DNA from: Homarus americanus
Taxonomy: Eukaryota > Arthropoda > Malacostraca > Decapoda > Nephropidae
Direction of reading: 5' to 3'
DNA length: 64,000 nucleotides
Assembly: GCF_018991925.1 (NCBI RefSeq)
Contig: NW_024735503.1
Location: 2,228,907-2,292,906, forward strand
Numbering within the stretch: the stretch's first letter is position 1; each line of letters opens with the position of its first letter. Positions 57,070 to 64,000 of the stretch are shown piece after piece. A program made the translations under genes and the position numbers. The notes below the pieces were generated by a model. It was not told the origin of the DNA, ran no database searches, and saw only the letters and a program-made list of their open reading frames with translations.

Positions 57070-58370
57070 AGCTCCCCCCCCTCCCCATGAACTCACCACC
57101 CCTGAGAGAGGCTTGTGGTGTGGTATGGCGGAATCCTTTACTCCGTTGAATGTAAGCCTAATGTCATCTTAGCTCTGATGGTGTGGTTGAGAGGAGGAGT
57201 CCGCCCGTCTGCTGGATTTCCCAAGGGAGGTGACAACTACGGGGGAGGGGTGAGGGATGGGTGAGGGAGGGGTGAGGGATGGTTAGCTGGATCAGAGGAG
57301 GAAGGAGAGAGAATGGATAAAGTATAACATTGATTGAGGGTGAAGTAGTATCATTTTTCTGGTGGTCTTCAAAAATAAATGACTAACCTTTGTTTTTGTT
57401 TTAAAATACAGTAACTCGCAGTGTTAACTTCCGAGTATCCAAAAAAAAAAAATGTTTATAGTAGGTGAACCGTGGAGGCCGGGTTTAGTGCTTGTTCTTC
57501 TATTATTACTGAGAACTGTTATGGTTACGTGTGAATAGTTCATGAAGCTGCCAGTCATAATAAAGTTTAGATAAATAGATATAAACAACATCCCTTTTGT
57601 CTGATATGGAAAATGTTTTAAGGGTTTTATCTGTTTTATTTAATTTTACGTTTCTGTTGTTATTTGTTTTGGGTGGTGGGGGGGGGAGGGTTATTTTCCA
57701 CTATTGACAATAAACTCAAATGAGAAAAATCCCTATAAAAACATTTAAAATTTAGTAGATGTATTGATCTGCAGCTTTAAAAAATATCTAATGGGCCATA
57801 CAACGTTTTATTAAATATGATTTTATATTGTATAAAACTAGTATAGATAGAATGACTTCAGAAAGAGACGAGAAACTTCATATATTCACAAGAACAATCA
57901 CTTAAAAATTCAGTCTCACCAGTTTCATTTCTGGAGATTTTCAAGGTCTTGCTAAATTTCTCGAGGAATGTTCTTACAGAGTCCTTACCAATAGTCGAGC
58001 AGAGAGAATAATTACTTAAGTATGGGGTAAAATTTAAGTTGAAATTGGTGAGTTTTATTCAGCGTTTATTAATTAGACGTGAGACGGATGAAACTTATAA
58101 AGGCTTTGGTATTGTAATTGAGAGTGGGAATTCATGGGTGAAACGTGCTTGACAAGATGAAAGCACAAGTCCCTGTCCAATGTAAGTTCTTTATCTTAAC
58201 ACGTGACTGCCTGCCTTTTGACCCAATTGGTAAGTTTTAGAATTATCCACTAAACCATTTAGGTTAAAGATAAAATCACACGCCCAGAAGGATGCTTAAC
58301 TGAAATACATTGGTCTCTGATGAACGAAAACAGTTTCGTATCTTATTTCTTAACTAGAATCTGGTAGCCC
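57070..58370. other. Unique DNA, nothing recognised
   Basis: Includes a short gggtgaggga repeat at about 57245-57285 and G runs near 57674-57688. Confidence 0.55.
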
Positions 58371-58373
58371 CAC

Positions 58374-58580
58374 GTGGTACTACTTGACACTTGGTACCAC
58401 TTGACACTTGGTAACACCTGACACTTGGTATCACTTGACACTTGGTACCACCTGACACTTGGTACTGTTTGACACTTGTAATTTCTTGACATATGGTACC
58501 ACTTGACACTTGGTTTACACCTGACACTTGGTACTGTTTGACACTTGTAATTTCTGGACATTTGGTACCACTTGACACCA
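58374..58580. repeat. 17-bp minisatellite
   Basis: About twelve copies of acttggtaccacttgac, with a larger duplicated block in which actgtttgacacttgtaat appears twice, showing a higher-order duplication. Confidence 0.94.
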
Positions 58581-58993
58581 CATGAAACACAAATATGTCT
58601 AGATTAAAAGAAAACCCACAAAATTGGTCCCAGTCGAAATTCACATAAGTAACCATTCTTTCTCAGATTTCACCCAAAAATATGTTTATTAATCACGACA
58701 AAATTATAAATTATAAAGGTAAACACTGCAAGGTAACGTGTGGAGCTGAAGACGAATTAGACCTGAGGTGTATTGTTTAACAGAGTCATATGTCCTCAGT
58801 CAGTGGTGTCAACAATAGCACGTTAATGGAAATTGTAAATGGTTTAATATTCAAGTTCAATTATAGATGGAACTGTGTTATTTGGTGTTGGATTCATTCT
58901 CTCTATCCGAAACAGGTGTTGCTCAGGTGTAGTTCGAATCCAGTCTTAGTGTGGGAGTGTGATCATGTGGTTTAGGGCTACTGTGGTGTTAGT

Positions 58994-59165
58994 TGTGTTC
59001 TATGTGGTGTTATGTGTGTTCTATGTGGTGTTATGTGTGTTCTATGTGATGTTGTGTCTGTTCTATGCTGTGTTATGTATGTTCTATGCTATGTTATGTG
59101 TTCTATGTTATTATGTGTGTTAAATGTTATGTGTGTTCTATGTTGCTATGTGTGTTTTATGGTAT
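58994..59165. repeat. Degenerate tandem repeat ttctatgtggtgttatgtgt
   Basis: About nine imperfect copies of a 14-20 bp unit; Cys/Val/Leu-rich frames come from it. Confidence 0.88.
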
Positions 59166-59393
59166 GTGTAATCCACATGGTTGCTACTATGAGATTGCCA
59201 GACAAGATTCTAAATATAATGCATTGATACAGCTTTTTTATTCATGAAATCACGTTGATGTACAGTGCTCCTAGCCTTGTAGGTCAGCACGCAAGCTAGA
59301 ACAGTACTTACTCCTAACCTCTGTAATGTTCCTCCCATGTTGTTCATCACGTACCCGTGTCGTTTGGGAGATACAATATGTTCTCCAGTGCCT

Positions 59394-59452
59394 TTGTTTA
59401 ATGCCTTTGTTTAATGCCTTTGTTTAATGCCTTTGTTTAATGCCTTTGTTGT
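59394..59452. repeat. 13-bp tandem repeat
   Basis: About five copies of tttaatgcctttg. Confidence 0.93.
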
Positions 59453-59609
59453 GTTGTGTTGTTGAAATATACACTTCACATCTAGTATCTACACAATTGT
59501 TATTTACAACCAATTCTTCCATATCTACACCTTTATGGTTATATAACTTTATAATGTTTTCACGCCGATTATATCAGTGTAAATACTTATAAATAGAAAT
59601 ATATTATAA

Positions 59610-59666
59610 GCGTTCCGTTTTGGAGCTATGGTTGGTACAGACAGACAGACAGACAGACATACAGAC

Positions 59667-59722
<56 letters not shown>
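59610..59722 (+). mobile_element. SINE-like interspersed repeat, copy 3 (5'-truncated, long ACAG tail)
   Basis: Only the 3' end of the family is present: cgttccgttttggagctatg then gttggtacag, followed by about 20 acag units with a few changes. The same words end copies 1 and 2. Truncation at the 5' end and a tail of variable length fit retroposition. Confidence 0.7.
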
Positions 59723-59747
59723 TCACGGACAGTAGTGGCAGCAATGG

Positions 59748-59772
59748 TCGTAGTAGTAGTAGTAGTAGTAGT
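59748..59772. repeat. (AGT)n microsatellite
   Basis: About eight AGT units just downstream of the ACAG tail. Confidence 0.93.
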
Positions 59773-60006
59773 ATGAAAAATAACATTAGTAATAGTAATA
59801 TATTGAATTAATTTAGACTCTAGTTAGATTTTAGAAGGAATAAATTGATGGCATTAATATCATATTCTGTTAATTAGAGACAAAGCAAAAATTTGTATGT
59901 ACATATGACTAGCCCCGCGAGCCTCCACTCCTGCACACAGATAATTTGCCGGGCATGTCCAGTTTAATTAAGGTGACCATGATTGAGCACCATTGGTATT
60001 ATTGTA

Positions 60007-60265
60007 GTGAAGTATGATGAAAATACTGGTAATATGATGAACTATTATAGCACCACTGGTAGTATTATGATGAACTATAACACCACTGGTATTATTATAA
60101 TGAACTATAACACCACTGGTATTATTATGATGAACTATAGCACCACTGGTATTATTATAATGAAGTATAACACCACTGGTATTATTATGATGAACTATAG
60201 CACCACTGGTATTATTATGATGAACTATAACACCACTGGTATTATTATGATGAACTATAACACCC
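60007..60265. repeat. 30-bp minisatellite
   Basis: About eight copies of a 30-bp unit with core caccactggtattattatga followed by tgaactataa; gatg/aatg and ctatag/ctataa variants alternate. The unit is a multiple of three, so a TGIIMMNYNT-type frame stays open by chance. Confidence 0.95.
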
Positions 60266-60269
60266 TGTC

Positions 60270-60790
60270 TGGTTCTTCAGTAGTGTATCATGTAACTAAG
60301 AGCTTAATCAATGGTTGCTATAGTCCAGGGCTGAGCTACCCGGCGGCCAGAGGTTAATACTCTCGATTATTCCGTTTGTTGTGTCTCGTTACCGTAAGAG
60401 TTGGAGCACATTATTTAATTAAACAAAGATTTGTTCAACCAAACAACCTAACCTGGAATTCTGAGCTAAAACAAAGGATCTACAACCTTTTTGTTTTAAT
60501 GTTGACATAGGATTAAAAATATAAAAACTATATTTTCGAAAAGTTAAGTCGGAGCTTATCAACAAGAGCTGCGGTTTACCTTTAAATTCTCTTTAAAGTT
60601 ATTGTTTTCACTCTATTTTTTTGGTAACATTTACTAATCCATCTTTAACGATTCCCTTGAATGTAAAAGGATTTGCCTTTCTACGCTGACTTAACTTTTT
60701 AACTAAACTACATAATAATGTTTTTTTATTACGTAATCTCAAAGCTTTGTTACAAGTTTAATTAAAACTCGTAAAATATTTTTCGAGATA
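60270..60790. other. AT-rich DNA, nothing recognised
   Basis: No gene or repeat noticed. Confidence 0.5.
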
Positions 60791-60796
60791 TTGTGA

Positions 60797-61085
60797 TGGA
60801 AGTAGGATGTATAATGTATGGGTGCAGGATGTATAATGTATGGGTGCAGGATGTATAATGTATGGGTGCAGGATGTATAATGTATGGGTGCAGGATGTAT
60901 AATGTATGGGTGCAGGATGTATAATGTATGGTTGCAGGATGTATAATGTATGGGTGTAGGATGTATAATGTATGGGTGCAGGATGTATAATGTATGGGTG
61001 CAGGATGTATAATGTATGGGTGCAGGATGTATAATGTATGAGTGTAGGATGTATTATGTATGAGTGTAGGATGTATAATGTATGA
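60797..61085. repeat. 22-bp minisatellite
   Basis: About 13 copies of a 22-bp unit with core tgcaggatgtataatgtatg then gg, very uniform except for tgtagg and tatgag variants at the right end. Confidence 0.96.
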
Positions 61086-61089
61086 AAGC

Positions 61090-61955
61090 TGGGAGCAACA
61101 TCACCAACGTGTTCTTTAGTTTGCTGTTGATCATTGTGGCAGCAAGCTTCACCCGCCTGATTCACAACAAAGCTTCACTAAGGGTTCATAACTCTATATC
61201 GTTATAGTACTGTCGCTTCTTCATATTTTAACCCTTGGGCTGTGGGTAGCCAGAATACAATGTCAAGTGCGGGAAACGCTGCGAAAGGTTTAAGCTAATG
61301 TATCGATCAATTATCACAGCAGATATTCCTAACATCAATACTTCACTAAACATCACAACACATTGGTATACAAATGGCTTAGTTCTGAACATATAACCTC
61401 ACTTTTCAACAAACTGTTAAAGTATCCTTGTCTCAGTTAAGAAGTAGGTGGGACTCATCATTAATAACGTCTGTCTTCATTTTTTAGCTCATTAATGTCT
61501 AAACTAAACCTTTTTGCTCCTTCGGTACTTGACCAATACCTTCTTTAAAAGTTTATTTTTCTTCGTCTCGCATATACAAGCAAAAATGTGAACCTTCTGT
61601 CAAGAATCTTCTTCAGGAGCGTTACATCTTGTGGCACCTGCCAGGACTGATCGGCCCCTTCACGCTAATGATACGCCTCTTTGTGTTAACGAACTTACAT
61701 AATGATATAAAATTTTGATCACTTTCCGTTCCGTTAAGACTTAAGATCAATTATATTTAGACAACTTGCGTGGTAGAAATTGTTTATTACAGTCAGGTTC
61801 TCCCAAACATTCTCAATACAAGTCTCACATCTCTTGAAGCTGGGAGCACTTGACTTTCAGAGTATCCCATTGATTTATAAACTAATATATTAAGTCCTGG
61901 GCCACGGTCTCCTCTCCTCAGAGTATTTGGTTTACACTCACCCCCCCCCCTTCCA
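61090..61955. other. Unique DNA, nothing recognised
   Basis: No gene or repeat noticed; a run of ten C lies near 61941. Confidence 0.5.
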
Positions 61956-61960
61956 CCCAC

Positions 61961-62062
61961 CGTTGAATGGGTTCTTTAATCTACAGTTGGGGAAGTACAG
62001 GCAGTCGCGTGCAGTGTCAACCATATTATGTCCTTATATACCAAGGGCATAGTATTCAGTCA
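61961..62062 (+). mobile_element. Interspersed repeat family R2, copy 2
   Basis: Aligns with 50030-50133: gaatgggt, agttggggaagtacaggcag, tcgcgtgcagtgtc, atgtccttatataccaagg and gcatagtattcagtc correspond in order. Both copies lie on the plus strand. Confidence 0.62.
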
Positions 62063-62269
62063 CTCCGCCCAACTACACCTCCTCTACACACCCTGGCTAC
62101 TCCCCCTCGACACCCCAGCTACTCCTCCTCTACACCCCAAGTCACACCTCAGCTGCACCGTTCTCACACGCCACTCTTGCAGGCCGCTATCATCCGTCAC
62201 TCTTAGATTTCTCTTACCCGTTACCCTCCCAGACCCCTCCCACTCTCTCTGTCCTGTCATCAGCTACTC

Positions 62270-62322
62270 TGTCTCTCTCTCTGTCCCCTCTCATCAGCTA
62301 TTCTCTCTCTCTCTCTCTCTCC
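62270..62322. repeat. Interrupted (TC)n tract
   Basis: Two TC runs separated by tgtcccctctcatcagctat. Confidence 0.9.
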
Positions 62323-62407
62323 CCCTTGTGAGTCTCCGCCCTGTACTCTTCATCCACACCTACAGATGAGTCTCACCCCGTCAGTAGTAACCCTCAGCTG
62401 TCGTCCT

Positions 62408-62508
62408 GCCTCATCCTCTCTCACACTCCCTCATTCCACCACATGTCACTCACCTGTGCCTCATCCTCTCTCACACTCCCTCATTCCACCACCTGTCACT
62501 CACCTGTC
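62408..62508. repeat. 50-bp direct duplication
   Basis: A unit of about 50 bases beginning gcctcatcctctctcacact and ending gtcactcacctgt occurs twice in tandem with a single visible difference (ccacatgtc/ccacctgtc). Confidence 0.93.
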
Positions 62509-62776
62509 TTCCTCTTGACTCCTGCCAATGATGACCTGACCCTTGTTGACGTCATCACCACCAACCACATCAGGACTGTCACTCATCGTTGTTGTTGTCA
62601 GATAAAGAATATGTCACATGTTTACAGAGTACTGACCCCCTCCTGTAAGTGGAGCACGAGGGGGGGGGGGTACAGGGCGGGAGAGGGTGAGGGCGATGAA
62701 GTGAGGTAAAGTGAGGGACAGGGAGAGGCAGATTCACGGAGTTAGGAGAGGGTTATGAAGAGACATTGATTGTCAA

Positions 62777-62826
62777 CACAGTCAGTAGTGTGTGTCAACA
62801 CAGTCAGTAGTGTGTGTCAACACAGT
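62777..62826. repeat. 22-bp tandem repeat
   Basis: Two full copies and a partial of caacacagtcagtagtgtgt. Confidence 0.9.
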
Positions 62827-62829
62827 AAG

Positions 62830-64000
62830 CTGTCAGTTTGCTAAACAGTCAGTAGTCAGTGTCGACACACTCTGGTTCTTCCCTAGAAGCAACAGAAAAG
62901 CGTATCTTGAGTTTCATTTCCTGGCGGAGACGTGTGTCAGTGGGGAACGTCAGTCAAGGCTCGCCATCACCACCGTCTTTCCGTCCATAATTTGTAGAAA
63001 GCTTCACGTTATGGTGTGTGAACTTTCTTCAAAATGATGATATTATTATCTCTTGCCTCACGAGTAGTAATTATCTGGGTGTGTCATGGGAAAATTTTTA
63101 TAAGAACCTATAGCAGTGTTGTTGTGCTTATCACAAGGCAGGAGACGTGTAGCTCTATAATGGAGTGGAAATTATTGCCGGTAAATAGTGTCTCGGTGCT
63201 ACAGTGCTCCCAAGTGGCTCGTCGTGGTAGCTGGGCCCTGGCGCATTCAGGGTAAATCTGTGTAGTATCTTGGGGCCAGATTGTCATACGCACGGCCTAC
63301 TGGTATATCGATACACCCACACACACCCACACACACTAGTCCAACTAGGGCAGGTAGTGCTGATCGTCAGCCCACATATTTGAGGGCGAGTCTAGCATCA
63401 ATACTCACCACTGCCGTGTGGGTCCCCTTCAGGAGGAGAAGCTTGGGGATGGACAATCCGTAAGACAAATCCAATATTGAACTCATCGGTGCCAGGACCA
63501 TGTAGGATGATAAAATGACTTACTGCTCTGGTGTGATGTAGACCACACCTTTATGGGGAACACGTAAGTATACGATCAGCGTTAAATAATATCTAAATTT
63601 CGAATGGTTATATTTAATGGAATAATTAACTTACAAAGATGATTTTGTTCTTTGAAACGTCAAAGAATTATCAAAGATTAAAAACAACATTCAGTAAACT
63701 ATAAACTGAGCGACACATTTCGCTCAGTAAACATCCAGACGATGTTCATCATCTGTTCATACTCGGCTCAGCTTGACTGAAGAAATAGTTGCAATGACTG
63801 CGGTGATGTTTACCTCTAGTAGCAAGTTTGGTCAATACCCATATGTTATGGGCAGGATTAAACCTTATATGATACAGGAGAGTCCAAACATTGACCCAAA
63901 TAGACAAAACAATTACAAACACTCTCACTCCTCTTGTGGGGCCCGTTTGTAAAAACTGATCTCATAAATAGGGGCGACCCGACGAGGCTGACACACACTG
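62830..64000. other. Unique DNA to the window end
   Basis: Only short accidental frames. A short (CA)n-like cacccacacac run at about 63314-63337. Confidence 0.5.

Noticed and set aside
58928..58945. gttcgaatcca, a B-box-like word
   Set aside because: No A box at suitable distance and no cloverleaf, so not called a tRNA or SINE.
1..64000. CRISPR array
   Set aside because: The tandem arrays have no unique spacers between constant repeats and the DNA is clearly eukaryotic.

Overview
This window looks like intergenic DNA of an arthropod, most likely a decapod crustacean. I found no convincing spliced host gene, rRNA or intact tRNA. The arthropod reading rests on TTAGG-type telomere-like arrays (about 23131-23401, with small ones near 20116, 26774 and 27985), a very high density of microsatellites and minisatellites, and the style of the transposons. 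The species is not determinable from sequence reading alone.

The best-preserved content is a minus-strand non-LTR retrotransposon at 32664-37930. It has two open, overlapping reading frames: ORF1 with CCHC zinc knuckles, and ORF2 with an AP-endonuclease and reverse transcriptase. It ends in a 33-base poly(A), seen as poly(T) on the plus strand. It sits inside a decayed coding sequence, also on the minus strand, whose two halves (37931-38690 and 32100-32663) join almost seamlessly at protein level. That interrupted sequence belongs to a recurrent uncharacterised protein family that I recognise by motif but cannot name.

Other mobile DNA, left to right: a Ty3/gypsy integrase remnant (about 2408-2660); a hAT-like transposase C-terminal remnant (about 18130-18770); two copies of a second LINE family (20670-21165 minus; 30431-31744, whose 5' part is inverted in the way twin priming produces); two copies of one MITE in opposite orientation (40592-40804 and 42998-43200) with near-matching terminal inverted repeats next to TA; three copies of a SINE-like repeat with an ACAG-rich tail (8801, 48839, 59610); and two copies of another interspersed repeat (about 50030 and 61961).

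The rest is AT-rich sequence with around 30 tandem arrays of 11-52 bp units and many AG/TC, CA, ATT and ACAG tracts. Most long open frames outside the LINE are products of tandem repeats and are not genes. The main story is therefore nested and decayed mobile elements plus tandem repeat expansion, with no cooperating gene set. All coordinates of repeats and pseudogenes are estimates by eye.
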